From: Burkholderiales bacterium
GTDB lineage: Bacteria; Pseudomonadota; Gammaproteobacteria; Burkholderiales; SG8-41
DNA length: 64,000 nucleotides
Reading direction: 5' to 3'
Assembly (NCBI GenBank): GCA_022841375.1
Contig: JALHRQ010000001.1
Location: 124,001 to 188,000, forward strand
The notes under the pieces were generated by a model that was not told the origin of the DNA, did no database searches, and was given only the letters and a program-made list of their open reading frames with translations. Position 1 is the stretch's first letter; each line of letters starts with the position of its first letter. Below, in pieces: positions 43,641 through 53,269 of the stretch. Made by a program: the position numbers and the translations under genes.

Positions 43641-44765
43641 ATGCGCAATAAATTGCTCAACGGCCTTACCCCGGCACAATTCCTGCGGCGGCACTGGCAG
43701 AAGCGGCCGCTGCTCGCCCGCAACAGCTTGCCGCAATTTGCCGACCTGCTGTCCAGGCGCACGCTGATTGAACTGGCCTTGCTGCCGGAAGCCGAAGCCC
43801 GGCTGATTACCCGTAAAGGGCGGCACTGGGACGTCCGCCACGGCCCCTTTCGGCGGCAGGATTTTGCCAAACTTCCGGATCGGGACTGGACCCTGCTCGT
43901 TCAGGGCGTCGATCTGCTGCTGCCCCGTGCAAAGGAACTGCTCGGCCGTTTCGATTTCATCCCCTACGCCCGCCTCGACGATCTGATGGTGAGTTATGCC
44001 CCGCCCGGCGGCGGTGTCGGCCCGCATTTCGACAGCTACGATGTTTTTCTGCTCCAGGGAGAAGGACAGCGTCGCTGGCAAATCAGCAGCCAGCGCGATC
44101 TGACCTTGGTGGAAAAAGCACCACTGAAAATTCTGAGCGACTTCCGTCCGACCCGGGAGTGGACACTCAACACCGGCGACCTGCTGTATCTGCCGCCGCG
44201 TTATGCCCATGACGGCGTGGCGCTCGCCAACTGCATCACGCTGTCGGTCGGGTTTCGTGCGCCTTCAGCCCAAGACCTGTGCAGCCGTTTTTATGATTTC
44301 CTGCAGGACAATCTTGATGCGCGCGGCCTCTATGCCGATCCCCACCTGAAAGCAACGCAGCAGCCGGCGCGCATCGCACCACAACTCGCACGCGGCCTGC
44401 TTGATCTGCTGGCGCAGGCCCGCTGGAAACGTGCAGACATGCTGCGTTTTATCGGTGAGGATCTCAGTACACCAAAGTCTCACGTCGTTTTTAATCCGCC
44501 ACGACGCGCGCTGTCGGCGCCGGCCTTTGCACGCACTGCCCGGCGTAACGGACTGCAACTGGTCCCGGCTTCGATACTGCTTTACGACGACCATGCGTTC
44601 TACATGAATGGCGAGCGCTGCATACCGCCGGCTGCGGCCAGACCGCTGCTGCGCCGTTTCGCCAACCGCCGCAAACTGGATCCGGCCGCAGCAATACCTG
44701 CAGGCGCCGCTGAACTCCTCTATGCCTGGTATCGCGCCGGTTTTATTGCACCGGCAGCCGAATGA
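43641..44765 (+). CDS. JmjC/cupin ribosomal oxygenase (RoxA/YcfD type)
   Basis: The 374-residue protein is a 2-oxoglutarate/Fe(II) hydroxylase of the YcfD family, which hydroxylates an arginine of ribosomal protein L16 in E. coli. The iron triad is visible: HxD in PHFDSYDVF and the distal His in YAHDGVA. The dimerisation and C-terminal winged-helix regions follow. It is divergent from the peroxiredoxin gene and lies 16 bases before a DUF7931-like gene. Confidence 0.9.
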   Translation: MRNKLLNGLTPAQFLRRHWQKRPLLARNSLPQFADLLSRRTLIELALLPEAEARLITRKGRHWDVRHGPFRRQDFAKLPDRDWTLLVQGVDLLLPRAKELLGRFDFIPYARLDDLMVSYAPPGGGVGPHFDSYDVFLLQGEGQRRWQISSQRDLTLVEKAPLKILSDFRPTREWTLNTGDLLYLPPRYAHDGVALANCITLSVGFRAPSAQDLCSRFYDFLQDNLDARGLYADPHLKATQQPARIAPQLARGLLDLLAQARWKRADMLRFIGEDLSTPKSHVVFNPPRRALSAPAFARTARRNGLQLVPASILLYDDHAFYMNGERCIPPAAARPLLRRFANRRKLDPAAAIPAGAAELLYAWYRAGFIAPAAE

Positions 44766-44781
44766 TCATTACGCTAAGCGC

Positions 44782-45282
44782 ATGGAACTGACCGGCAACC
44801 CGCCCAACGCCCAGTACCGGCGCTTCGAAAGCAACCGCGAATATGAAGCGCTGATCGACCAGATGATTCCGCTGACACAGCGGATCATCCGCGTGTTCGA
44901 CAAATCGCTCAGCCGCGGCTACAACAGCCCTGCCCGCATCGAACTGCTGCGCCGGTTCCTGCTGGGGGCGCGCACCAACAAGCTGCTGATCGTGGTACAT
45001 GAAACCCGGCAGTTGCCGGCCGAACTGCCGCGCCTGATGGAGTTCGTCCGGCAATTCAGCCATGCCTGCACCATCCGCGAAACATTGAAAGGGGCGAAGC
45101 ATGTTTACGACCCTTTCGTGGTTTTCGACAGCAGCCATTACCTGCACCGCTTTCACCATGCCCATATGCGTGCTGCACAGGGACTGCATGACGCGGTCGC
45201 GGCGCAACAGATAATCGAGCGTTTTGACGAAATTTCGGAATGTTCCGGTCCGCCACTGGCGGCTCACGTCACCGGGTTGTGA
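44782..45282 (+). CDS. Conserved protein of unknown function (DUF7931-like)
   Basis: The 166-residue protein has no catalytic motif I recognise; it resembles a family found downstream of roxA in betaproteobacteria (NREYEALIDQMIPLTQRIIRVFDKSLSRG). The fold recalls the non-catalytic relatives of phospholipase D. ATG 44782 was chosen over the upstream extension that overlaps roxA. It lies 16 bases after roxA and is probably in the same operon. Confidence 0.65.
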   Translation: MELTGNPPNAQYRRFESNREYEALIDQMIPLTQRIIRVFDKSLSRGYNSPARIELLRRFLLGARTNKLLIVVHETRQLPAELPRLMEFVRQFSHACTIRETLKGAKHVYDPFVVFDSSHYLHRFHHAHMRAAQGLHDAVAAQQIIERFDEISECSGPPLAAHVTGL

Positions 45283-45435
45283 CCACATGATGGTTATCTA
45301 CTGCTGAAATACAGTCCAAACGCTGGTAAAATATGCGCCGGACTGAAGGCGTCGCCACCTGCCATCACGGGGTTGCCTGCCTGAGGCACCAACCCATCTG
45401 TATTGATTTTTTACCTTCGAAGGATAGACATCATC

Positions 45436-45735
45436 ATGAATCGCAATCTCGTTATTGCCGCCCTGCTGGCGGTTGGTCTGACCGCCTGCGGCGAAAAACC
45501 CGCACCGGCTCCCGCTCCCGCCCCGGCTCCGGTTGCTGCTCCGGCCCCGGTTGAAGCACCGAAGTCTGACGCCAGCGCCCCGGCCGCCACTGCGCCGGAA
45601 GCTGCCGCTCAAGGTGCTGCTGACGCCGCCAAAGGTGCTGCAGATGCCGCCAAAGGTGCTTCTGATGCCGCCAAAGGCGCAGCGGATGCAACCAAAGGCG
45701 CTGCGGATGCTGCCAAAGACGCCGTCAAGAAATAA
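45436..45735 (+). CDS. Small Ala-rich lipoprotein with heptad repeats
   Basis: The 99-residue product has a lipoprotein signal (LLAVGLTAC, lipobox LTAC). A Pro/Ala linker (PAPAPAPAPVAAP) follows, then six GAADAAK-type heptads that should form an amphipathic helix. The layout recalls Lpp-like envelope proteins, but no family is assigned. A strong terminator follows. The antisense shadow ORFs are explained by this repetitive composition. Confidence 0.7.
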   Translation: MNRNLVIAALLAVGLTACGEKPAPAPAPAPAPVAAPAPVEAPKSDASAPAATAPEAAAQGAADAAKGAADAAKGASDAAKGAADATKGAADAAKDAVKK

Positions 45736-45751
45736 AGCAACACTGCACCAT

Positions 45752-45785
45752 GAAAAAGCCGGCCCCTCGGGCCGGCTTTTTCTTT
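45752..45785. terminator. Bidirectional rho-independent terminator
   Basis: AAAAAGCCGGCCC and GGGCCGGCTTTTT pair around a TC-type loop with T tracts on both strands. It separates the rightward lipoprotein gene from the leftward MBL hydrolase gene. Confidence 0.9.
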
Positions 45786-45802
45786 GCTTGAATCATCGGC
45801 AG

Positions 45803-46570
45803 TCAGGACACACTTCGCCAATCAAACCCCTGCGCCTGATTGGCCACCGCAATCCATTCAGGAGTACAGCCGAGAACGCCGGCAAGCGCAGCAACGGCCA
45901 TTTCCGGGCGATTATTTTTTTGCGACAGGTGCGCCGCAATGACATGCTGCAGTGACCGGCAATCGATGCTGGAGAGGATCTGCGCCGCCTGGTCGTTGTC
46001 GAGATGTCCCAACCGGCCGCCGATACGCGCCTTGAGCCGTTCGGGATAGGCGCTGTTCATGAGCAGTTCCCGATCATGGTTGCACTCGATCACCAGCGCA
46101 TCCAGACCCGACAACATTGTTTCAATATGCGGCGTTGAAGCACCGGCATCGGTGAGCACACCCAGACGAACAGCCCCGTCGCCAAATACGAATTGCGTGG
46201 GCTCCCTGGCGTCGTGGGGGACCGGATAGGGCATCACTTCCAGATCGCCGATGCCAAAAGGTGTATGACTGTCAATGATGACGACATCGGCAAACTGGCC
46301 GTGCGCAGCAGACGCCGTGTAGGTGCCGTAGGATAAATATACGGTCGTGCCGAAACGCCGCGCAAACCGGGCAACGCCACCGACATGATCGTCATGCTCG
46401 TGCGTGACCAGGATCGCATCGAGTGATTCAGGCGGAATATTCAGGCGTTCAAGCCGGCGCACGGTTTCGGCCACACTGAATCCGCAGTCCAGCAAAAGCC
46501 GTGAAGTCCCGGACTCCACCAGCAGCGCATTACCTTCGCTGCCGCTGCCCAGGGATGCAAACCGGATCAT
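45803..46570 (-). CDS. MBL-fold metallo-hydrolase (YycJ/WalJ type)
   Basis: The 255-residue protein shows FASLGSGSEGNALLVE, the metallo-beta-lactamase motif THEHDDH, and downstream metal ligands in TDAG and AAHLSQKNNRPE. It resembles YycJ/WalJ-type hydrolases, implicated in DNA metabolism in Firmicutes; function here is not established. It is 58 bases downstream of bamC and probably in the dapA-bamC operon. Confidence 0.85.
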   Translation of the reverse strand: MIRFASLGSGSEGNALLVESGTSRLLLDCGFSVAETVRRLERLNIPPESLDAILVTHEHDDHVGGVARFARRFGTTVYLSYGTYTASAAHGQFADVVIIDSHTPFGIGDLEVMPYPVPHDAREPTQFVFGDGAVRLGVLTDAGASTPHIETMLSGLDALVIECNHDRELLMNSAYPERLKARIGGRLGHLDNDQAAQILSSIDCRSLQHVIAAHLSQKNNRPEMAVAALAGVLGCTPEWIAVANQAQGFDWRSVS

Positions 46571-46628
46571 CAGAGCCGCGCCTGGGTGCAGCGAGCCGGC
46601 TCTGCCCCCGTTAAAACAAGGACATGAA

Positions 46629-47768
46629 TCACTTCAACTGGTCGAATAACAGGGTCAGGATCCGGTTGGAGGTATCCGTCTTCTCCCGCGCGCCGTCCTT
46701 GTCGAGCACCTGGACTTCAGTGCCGGCAGTCGCGTTCTGAATCAGGATGCGGTACTGCTCTTTGCTCTGCACTTTCGATGAACTGCCCCAGAACTTGAGC
46801 TTGGAGAACCAGCCTTTGTCCTCGGTGGTTTTGACATCGGCGTCAGGATCGATATAACGCACGAAATAAACGCCTTTCGAGCGGTCACGGTCTTCCACGG
46901 TAAATCCAACGCGATCCAGCGCCAGACCGACACGGCGCCATGCGCGGTCAAAAGGATCGGCCAGCGCCAGCCTGTCGCCATCCGCGCTGCGGTTGATTTT
47001 TGCCTGCAGCTCCGGCCGGGTAGCGGCAATCTGCGTCTTGGCGCGACCGTCCTCGACACCGAAGCGCACCATCAGCTTGCGCAGCATCTCCGCTTCAAGG
47101 TCGGGATCGGGCTTGCGCGGCTGCCAGCGCATTTGATCCTTGTACTCGGTGATAAAAACCTCCTCCATGCCGCGGTGACTGATGTATATCTCTGTAGTTC
47201 CTGATTGCGCACCGCGCTCAAGCCGGGTGCGGAACTTGTCGCGCTCGGCAGTGGAATACATGCTGTCGAGCGCACGGCCGATGATTCCGCTAAGGCCGGA
47301 CTGGGGAATCTTGGCGCGGTTTTCAGACCAGTCGGTTTCCATGACACCCGCTTCCGGTGCTTCCACATTAATGACGAAGCCGGTTTCCTGCCAGAACTCT
47401 TTCACCACAGACCAGAGTTGTTCCGGTGTACCTGGAACCACCAGCCATCGTTGCGTGCCGGCACGGTCGATGCGCACGTTTTCAACGTTGGGCAGCACTG
47501 CGGAGGACCCCGCAGAGGCCACGCCGGGTTTACCGGCCCGGTCCTTGTTGTAATCCGAAAAAGTCGCCGTGCCCTTGGGGTTACCGTCCGGCACCGCAAA
47601 CCGGTCATCGGTGCCCGGTCGCGCCAGATCGGGGGGGATGTCCAGCGGCGGCAGTTTGGTGGTGGACTTGTAATCGACTTTTTTGCTCGGCAGTTCGAAC
47701 GAACCGCAGGCCCCCAGGGCAAACCCGGTGGCGAGTGCAGTGATCACAACGGTAAATTTACGCAGCAT
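46629..47768 (-). CDS. bamC: Outer-membrane assembly lipoprotein BamC
   Basis: BamC (NlpB/DapX) is a lipoprotein of the BAM complex that inserts outer-membrane beta-barrels. The 379-residue protein has a lipoprotein signal ([13 protein letters not shown]), a proline-rich stretch ([11 protein letters not shown]) matching the unstructured N-terminus, and two helix-grip domains with [15 protein letters not shown]. Start 47768 follows the dapA stop with an 11-base overlap. The dapA-bamC order is as in many proteobacteria. Confidence 0.92.
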   Translation of the reverse strand: MLRKFTVVITALATGFALGACGSFELPSKKVDYKSTTKLPPLDIPPDLARPGTDDRFAVPDGNPKGTATFSDYNKDRAGKPGVASAGSSAVLPNVENVRIDRAGTQRWLVVPGTPEQLWSVVKEFWQETGFVINVEAPEAGVMETDWSENRAKIPQSGLSGIIGRALDSMYSTAERDKFRTRLERGAQSGTTEIYISHRGMEEVFITEYKDQMRWQPRKPDPDLEAEMLRKLMVRFGVEDGRAKTQIAATRPELQAKINRSADGDRLALADPFDRAWRRVGLALDRVGFTVEDRDRSKGVYFVRYIDPDADVKTTEDKGWFSKLKFWGSSSKVQSKEQYRILIQNATAGTEVQVLDKDGAREKTDTSNRILTLLFDQLK

Positions 47769-48684
47769 GACGCTTCCCTCCGGCAACCGCTGAAACACCA
47801 GCTTGTTGCATGGCCTCACTGACCAGTTGATGGTACTGCGGCGACAGCGTCGTCAGCGGCAGGCGGATGCCGCCTTTAATCAGACCGAGCTGCTGTACGG
47901 CCCACTTGACCGGGATCGGGTTGGCTTCGCAGAACAGATGGCGATGCAATCCAAGCAAGCGGTTATTGATTTCGACCGCCCTCGCGGCATTGCCGCCAAG
48001 CGCAGCCTCGCACATCTCATGCATCAGGCGGGGCGCAACATTGTTAGTCACGGAAATGACGCCGTCGCCGCCCAACAGCATCAGCGCGATGCCGGTGGCA
48101 TCGTCACCGCTGAAAACAAGAAAAGATTCCGGCTTGCGACGCAGCAGATCGGTACCGCGTTCAAGGTTGCCGGTGGCGTCCTTGATACCGACGATACCCG
48201 GCACCTGCGCCAGCCGCAGTACGGTGTCATTGGACATGTCGGCCACCGTGCGGCCCGGTACGTTGTAAAGAATCTGCGGAATATCCACGGCTTCGGCGAT
48301 GGCCTTGAAATGGCGGTAAAGCCCTTCCTGCGTCGGCTTGTTGTAATAAGGCACTACTGAAAGGCTCATCGTCGCACCCGCCTTCTTGGCGAACTGCGAA
48401 AGTTCGATGGCCTCGCGGGTGGAGTTGGCGCCGGTGCCGGCGATGATCGGGATGCGGTTCGCGGCGTGACGTACAGCGGTTTCGATCAGCAGACCATGTT
48501 CGTCGAAATCGACCGTAGGCGACTCTCCGGTGGTGCCAACAACAACGATACCGTCGGTGCCTTCGGCGATGTGCCAATCGATCAGTTGGCGGAATGCATC
48601 CAGATCCAGCTGGCCATCCCCATCCATGGGCGTGACAATCGCCACCAAGCTGCCGCGTACCCCAGCCAAGTTATTGTTTTTCAT
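47758..48684 (-). CDS. dapA: 4-hydroxy-tetrahydrodipicolinate synthase DapA
   Basis: DapA condenses pyruvate with aspartate semialdehyde in lysine/diaminopimelate synthesis. The 308-residue TIM barrel has [11 protein letters not shown], the catalytic YNVPGRT, the Schiff-base lysine in [12 protein letters not shown] and SGDDATGI. It is slightly longer than typical (about 292) through a C-terminal extension overlapping bamC. ATG 48684 was chosen; no clear Shine-Dalgarno is visible. It is divergent from the arsenic operon. Confidence 0.96.
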   Translation of the reverse strand: MKNNNLAGVRGSLVAIVTPMDGDGQLDLDAFRQLIDWHIAEGTDGIVVVGTTGESPTVDFDEHGLLIETAVRHAANRIPIIAGTGANSTREAIELSQFAKKAGATMSLSVVPYYNKPTQEGLYRHFKAIAEAVDIPQILYNVPGRTVADMSNDTVLRLAQVPGIVGIKDATGNLERGTDLLRRKPESFLVFSGDDATGIALMLLGGDGVISVTNNVAPRLMHEMCEAALGGNAARAVEINNRLLGLHRHLFCEANPIPVKWAVQQLGLIKGGIRLPLTTLSPQYHQLVSEAMQQAGVSAVAGGKRHAA

Positions 48685-48893
48685 TAGAAATTTATCACTA
48701 CTTGGAATAATCCCAATATTGTAGCCGAAGGCCAAGGTGCAGGGATACCCGTCTAACAGCGCCACGGCTGGCCAATTCCTGAACAACCACCACCTATTGC
48801 TGTACACCGCACCCTTAACGCGTCAGCCCTTTAATCTAGAACCTGCTATTTGTCTTACGGTTGTCACATTGGGGCTATAGATTGGCGCATTAG

Positions 48894-48909
48894 TTCAACA
48901 GTTGTTGAA
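48894..48909. promoter_or_regulatory. Palindrome TTCAACA-GT-TGTTGAA ahead of the arsenic operon
   Basis: A perfect 7+7 base inverted repeat with a two-base centre lies 27 bases before the GAPDH start codon, where an ArsR-family repressor would block transcription. The regulator arsR is in the same operon. Operator identity is inferred from position and symmetry. Confidence 0.55.
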
Positions 48910-48935
48910 ACGTCAAAATATTCCGGGAGTCATGA

Positions 48936-49979
48936 ATGAAAGTTGGTATCAATGGCATGGGCCGGATCGGGCGCTTGGCCTTACGCGCCGCAATGGGCGC
49001 CGCCGAGCGGCCCGGCGATGATCCCCGGGCCGGCAACCGCCTCGAGGTAGTGCATCTCAACGAACTCAAGGGCGGCGCCCCGGCTACCGCACACCTGCTG
49101 GCCTTCGACAGCGTGCAGGGCAAATGGCACGCCGACATCGCCGCCGAGAACGATCAAACCATCCGCATCGATGACCGGCGCCTGTCATTCAGCGCACAGC
49201 CCACCAGCGCCGAAATTCCCTGGGGCAATCTGGGCGTGGATGTGGTGCTCGAGTGCACCGGGAAATTCCTTACTCCCGAAACCCTTGAAGGCCATTTGCG
49301 GCGCGGTGCCAAACGCGTCATCGTTGCCGCGCCGGTGAAGACCGGAGGCATACTCAACATCGTCGTCGGCATCAACCATGATCGTTACGACCCGGCCAGG
49401 GACCACATCATCACCGCCGCCTCCTGCACCACCAACTGCCTGGCGCCGGTGGTGAAAGTGGTCCACGACAACCTCGGCATCCGCCACGGCCAGATCACCA
49501 CCATCCACGACCCCACCAATACCAATCTGGTGGTGGATGCGCCGCACAAGGATCTGCGCCGGGCGCGCAGCGCCATGTTGAGCCTTGCCCCGACAACAAC
49601 CGGTAGCGCCACCGCGATTGCACTGATTTATCCCGAACTCAAGGGCAAACTCAACGGCCACGCCGTGCGCGCCCCGGTATTAAACGCCTCGCTCACCGAC
49701 TGCGTGTTCGAACTCCAGCGCGCGACCACTGCGGAAGAGGTCAACGCCCTGTTTGCCGAGGCCGCAAAAGGATCCCTGGCGGGCATTCTCGGATACGAAA
49801 CACGACCGCTGGTCAGCGCCGATTACGCGCGCGACACCCGCAGCAGCATTGTCGATGCCCTGTCGACCATGGTCACTGACGGCACCCTGCTCAAGGTTTA
49901 CGCCTGGTACGACAACGAAATGGGTTACGCCTGCCGCATGGTCGATCTCGCCTGCATTATCAATGAGGCCGGGCTCTGA
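48936..49979 (+). CDS. ArsJ-associated glyceraldehyde-3-phosphate dehydrogenase
   Basis: The 347-residue GAPDH has the NAD-binding [13 protein letters not shown] and the catalytic cysteine in AASCTTNC. Next to arsJ such an enzyme is known to use arsenate in place of phosphate, making 1-arseno-3-phosphoglycerate for export (arsJ pathway). The start is supported by GGGAG 6 bases upstream. It is the first gene of the operon; arsJ follows after three bases. Confidence 0.93.
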   Translation: MKVGINGMGRIGRLALRAAMGAAERPGDDPRAGNRLEVVHLNELKGGAPATAHLLAFDSVQGKWHADIAAENDQTIRIDDRRLSFSAQPTSAEIPWGNLGVDVVLECTGKFLTPETLEGHLRRGAKRVIVAAPVKTGGILNIVVGINHDRYDPARDHIITAASCTTNCLAPVVKVVHDNLGIRHGQITTIHDPTNTNLVVDAPHKDLRRARSAMLSLAPTTTGSATAIALIYPELKGKLNGHAVRAPVLNASLTDCVFELQRATTAEEVNALFAEAAKGSLAGILGYETRPLVSADYARDTRSSIVDALSTMVTDGTLLKVYAWYDNEMGYACRMVDLACIINEAGL

Positions 49980-49982
49980 CCG

Positions 49983-51224
49983 ATGCAGCACGCCGTGCGC
50001 AATTACGTCATCGTCACCGCCGCGTATTGGGGATTCACCCTCACCGACGGCGCCTTGCGCATGCTGGTACTGCTGCATTTTTACCGGCTGGGCTACTCAC
50101 CCTTTACGCTGGCCTTCCTGTTCCTGCTCTATGAAGCCGCCGGCGTTGTCGCCAACTTGATCGGCGGCTGGCTGGCTGTCCGCTTTGGCATTGCAAAAAT
50201 GCTGATGGTCGGACTCACCACCCAGATTATCGGTTTCACCCTGCTCTCGCAGCTCAATCCGGAATGGTCAGCGGCACTGGCGGTGGCCTGGGTGCTGGTG
50301 GCGCAGGGGATCTGCGGTGTGGCCAAGGATCTGACCAAGACCGCCAGCAAATCGGCGATCAAGGTGACGGCCGATCAGGTCAAAAACCAGGAGGCCGGGC
50401 AGTTGTTCAAGTGGGTAGCCTGGTTCACCGGCAGCAAAAATGCAATGAAAGGCGTTGGCTTTTTCCTCGGCGGCCTGCTGCTTGAAACGCTGGGCTTCCA
50501 GTGGTCGCTGTGGTTGATGGCCGGACTGCTTGCGCTGGTGCTGCTCGGCGTGGTGTTTTCGCTGCCGCCGATGATGGGCAAAAGCAAGGCCTCGAAATCG
50601 GCGAAGGAACTGTTCGCCAAAAATCCGGGCATCAATGCGCTGGCCGCAGCACGCGTCGCACTGTTCGGCGCACGCGATGTGTGGTTCGTGGTGGGCGTGC
50701 CGGTCTACCTGTATTCGGTCGGTTGGACATTTTCGATGGTGGGCGGTTTTCTCGCCGCATGGACCATCGGCTACGGTCTGGTGCAGGCGCTCGCGCCGCA
50801 GCTGGTTCACCGCAGTGCGGATGGCTTGAGCCGGGAGGTGCCCGCTGCCCGCGCATGGTCCGCCGCACTGGCGCTGATCCCCGCCGGGCTGGCGGCCGCG
50901 GTCTATCTCGATGCACCACAGCTGCAATGGGTAGTGGTCGTTGGCCTCAGCCTTTTCGGTTTTGTGTTTGCAGTGAACTCTTCCGTGCACAGCTACCTGG
51001 TGCTGGCTTACGCGGGCTCGGAGAAAGCCGCTGAGGATGTGGGCTTTTATTACGCCGCCAATGCACTGGGCCGCTTCCTGGGCACCCTGCTTTCAGGATT
51101 GCTCTACCAGTGGGGCGGCCTGATTTATGCGCTGCTCGGCTCGGCATTGATGCTGTTCATCTGCTGGCTGATCACCCTGCGCCTGCCGGAACAGCGCTCC
51201 ACCGCAGAAAGGGCAGCGGCATGA
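49983..51224 (+). CDS. arsJ: Organoarsenical efflux MFS permease ArsJ
   Basis: The 413-residue protein is a 12-helix major facilitator that, in characterised systems, exports 1-arseno-3-phosphoglycerate, which then decays to arsenate outside the cell. Family-like segments include YWGFTLTDGALRMLVLLHFYRLGYSPF at the N-terminus and KTASKSAIKVTADQVKNQEAGQLFKWVAWFTGSKNAMKG in the loop after helix 4. It is intact. Its stop overlaps the arsR ATG (ATGA). Confidence 0.93.
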   Translation: MQHAVRNYVIVTAAYWGFTLTDGALRMLVLLHFYRLGYSPFTLAFLFLLYEAAGVVANLIGGWLAVRFGIAKMLMVGLTTQIIGFTLLSQLNPEWSAALAVAWVLVAQGICGVAKDLTKTASKSAIKVTADQVKNQEAGQLFKWVAWFTGSKNAMKGVGFFLGGLLLETLGFQWSLWLMAGLLALVLLGVVFSLPPMMGKSKASKSAKELFAKNPGINALAAARVALFGARDVWFVVGVPVYLYSVGWTFSMVGGFLAAWTIGYGLVQALAPQLVHRSADGLSREVPAARAWSAALALIPAGLAAAVYLDAPQLQWVVVVGLSLFGFVFAVNSSVHSYLVLAYAGSEKAAEDVGFYYAANALGRFLGTLLSGLLYQWGGLIYALLGSALMLFICWLITLRLPEQRSTAERAAA

Positions 51225-51650
51225 ACAACGAGCGGGCATTCACCGACGAAGTCCGTTTTGTCAAAGCGCTTGGGGGCGCTGGCCCAATCCTCATGGTTAA
51301 GGGTATTTCGCCTGCTGGTGGGCGCCGGTAATGACGGCCTTTATCCCGGTCAGATCGCCGATGCGCTGTCTGTTCCGGCCAACGCGCTGTCCTTTCACCT
51401 GAAAGAACTCCATTACTGCGGGCTGATCACTCAAGCGCGGGAAGGACGATTCCTGCGCTACCGTGCCGACCTGGAACAGATGCGGCAACTGATGGAATTC
51501 CTGGCCGCGCACTGCTGCCATGGGGAATCCTGCGGCGTAATGCCGATCATCGATTGTCAGACTCAAAACCATTCAGAAGGGCAGCCCATCACGAAACTGG
51601 CGGCCACGGCATCAATTTTCGATTTGAATAAGGGGAGAAATCATGGATAA
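51221..51650 (+). pseudogene. arsR: ArsR-family arsenic repressor, frameshifted
   Basis: The family-like sequence reads MNNERAFTDEVRFVKALG and resumes as ALAQSSWLRVFRLLV in the next frame. The shift falls at a run of five G (51272-51276); four G would restore one ORF. The rest is a winged helix (GQIADALSVPANALSFHLKEL) with arsenite-binding Cys in AHCCHGESCG. Translation from an internal TTG (51258) could still give a shortened repressor. The ORF overlaps arsC by eight bases. It could be a sequencing error, a recent mutation or a phase-variable tract. Confidence 0.85.
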
Positions 51651-52142
51651 AAAAATATTCAACGTGTTGTTTCTTTGCACCGCAAATTCCGCGCGCAGCA
51701 TCATGGCGGAAGCCATACTCAACCAGACCGGGAGGGGTCGCTTCGTCGGCCACAGCGCCGGCAGCCAACCCGCAGCCGCGGTGAATCCGCACGCCATCGC
51801 GCTGCTGAAACGCCACAACGTCAGCACTGAGCAGTTGCGCGCCAAGGACTGGTCGGAGTTCGCGTGGCCGGACGCGCTTAAAATGGATTTCGTGCTTACG
51901 TTCTGCGATAGAGCTGCCGGCGAAGTCTGCCCGATATGGCCAGGCCAGCCGATGACCGCGCACTGGGGTGTCGATGACCCGGCGATGGTGGAAGGCGACG
52001 AGGCGACAAAATGAAAGCGTTCTACGACGCTTATATGGTGCTGAACCGGCGCATCGCGATTTTCCTCAGCCTGCCCATCGAAAAACTCGATCAGATCTCG
52101 CTGCGCAGGGAATTGGCCGGCATCGGCAGCATCAAGGCTTGA
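51643..52142 (+). pseudogene. arsC: Arsenate reductase ArsC (LMW phosphatase type), frameshifted
   Basis: The first ORF (123 aa) has the phosphatase loop FLCTANSARS and the downstream CDRAAGEVCP cysteines used by thioredoxin-linked arsenate reductases. It stops at GDEATK. The normal C-terminus then continues in the -1 frame as MKAFYDAYMVLNRRIAIFL...LPIEKLDQISLRREL (43 aa, 52011-52142). One missing base in the A4 run (52008-52011) explains the break. The start/stop overlap ATGA might still allow a second peptide to be made. Confidence 0.88.
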
Positions 52143-52193
52143 ACAAAATACCGTCATTTTTTTCACCGGCCTCACCGTAGCAAAGGAATAGCC

Positions 52194-53207
52194 TTGGGAT
52201 TTTTTGAGCGTTATCTGAGCGCATGGGTCGGCCTGGGCATGGCCGCCGGCGTCGCACTGGGCCTGCTGATACCGGAATTTTTTCAGGCCATCGCGCAGAT
52301 CGAATACGAGCACGTCAACCTGGTAGTCGCCGTGTTCATCTGGGTGATGATTTAACCGATGATGATCCAGATCGATTGGAGCGCAGTAAAGCAAGTAGGC
52401 CGCAAACCGCAGGGGCTGATGCTGACGCTGGTCATCAACTGGCTGGTCAAGCCGTTCACCATGACGGCCCTTGCCGTGCTGTTTTTCGAATATATCTTCG
52501 CGCCATGGGTCGATCTGCAATCAGCCAGCGCATACATCGCCGGCATGATTCTGCTGGGCGTGGCACCCTGCACCGCCATGGTGTTTGTATGGAGCCAGCT
52601 GGTGAAGGGGGATGCCAGCTATACCCTGGTCCAGGTCTCCATCAACGATCTGGTCATGGTAGTGGCCTTCGCGCCGATCGCCGGACTGCTGCTGGGCCTG
52701 ACCAATGTCACAGTGCCCTGGGCCACGCTGCTGCTGTCGACGGTGCTCTGCGTGGTGCTGCCGCTGCTGGCCGGTATGATCACTCGCAATCTTCTCGCCC
52801 GGCGTTCGCCGCAGGCCATCGGCAACTTCATTCAACGCATCAAATCCTGGTCGGTGACGGGACTGATCGGCACCGTGGTGCTGCTGTTCAGCTTCCAGGC
52901 GGGCACCATCATCGACAAGCCCCTGATCATCGGCCTGATCGCAGTGCCGCTGGTGCTGCAGACTTACGGCATCTTTTTCATTTCGTGGTGGGCGGCGCGC
53001 CGGCTGAAACTGCCGCATGACGTCGCCGGACCCGCCTGCCTGATCGGCACCTCGAATTTTTTCGAGCTCGCGGTTGCCGTGGCGATCTCCCTGTTCGGGC
53101 TGAATTCCGGCGCGGCACTGGCGACGGTGGTGGGCGTGCTGGTGGAGGTACCGGTGATGCTGATGCTGGTGGCACTGGTCAATGCCTGGAAACCCCGCGG
53201 GGCCTGA
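52194..53207 (+). pseudogene. acr3: Arsenite efflux permease ACR3, interrupted by a stop codon
   Basis: From a TTG start (AAAGGAA 8 bases upstream) the frame reads [19 protein letters not shown]...VAVFIWVMI, then TAA at 52353, then [12 protein letters not shown], the family's continuation in the same frame. Family members have Tyr (TAC) at this position (WVMIYPMM), so a single C-to-A change makes the stop. The remaining 282 residues from ATG 52359 have the other helices and the conserved Cys in [10 protein letters not shown]. The first membrane helices would be lost unless the stop is read through. Confidence 0.9.
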
Positions 53208-53269
53208 GCGGTATTGCGTTGCAGCGGGTGTTTTTTGCCGGGTGCTGCCGATAAGTTAAGCAATATATT

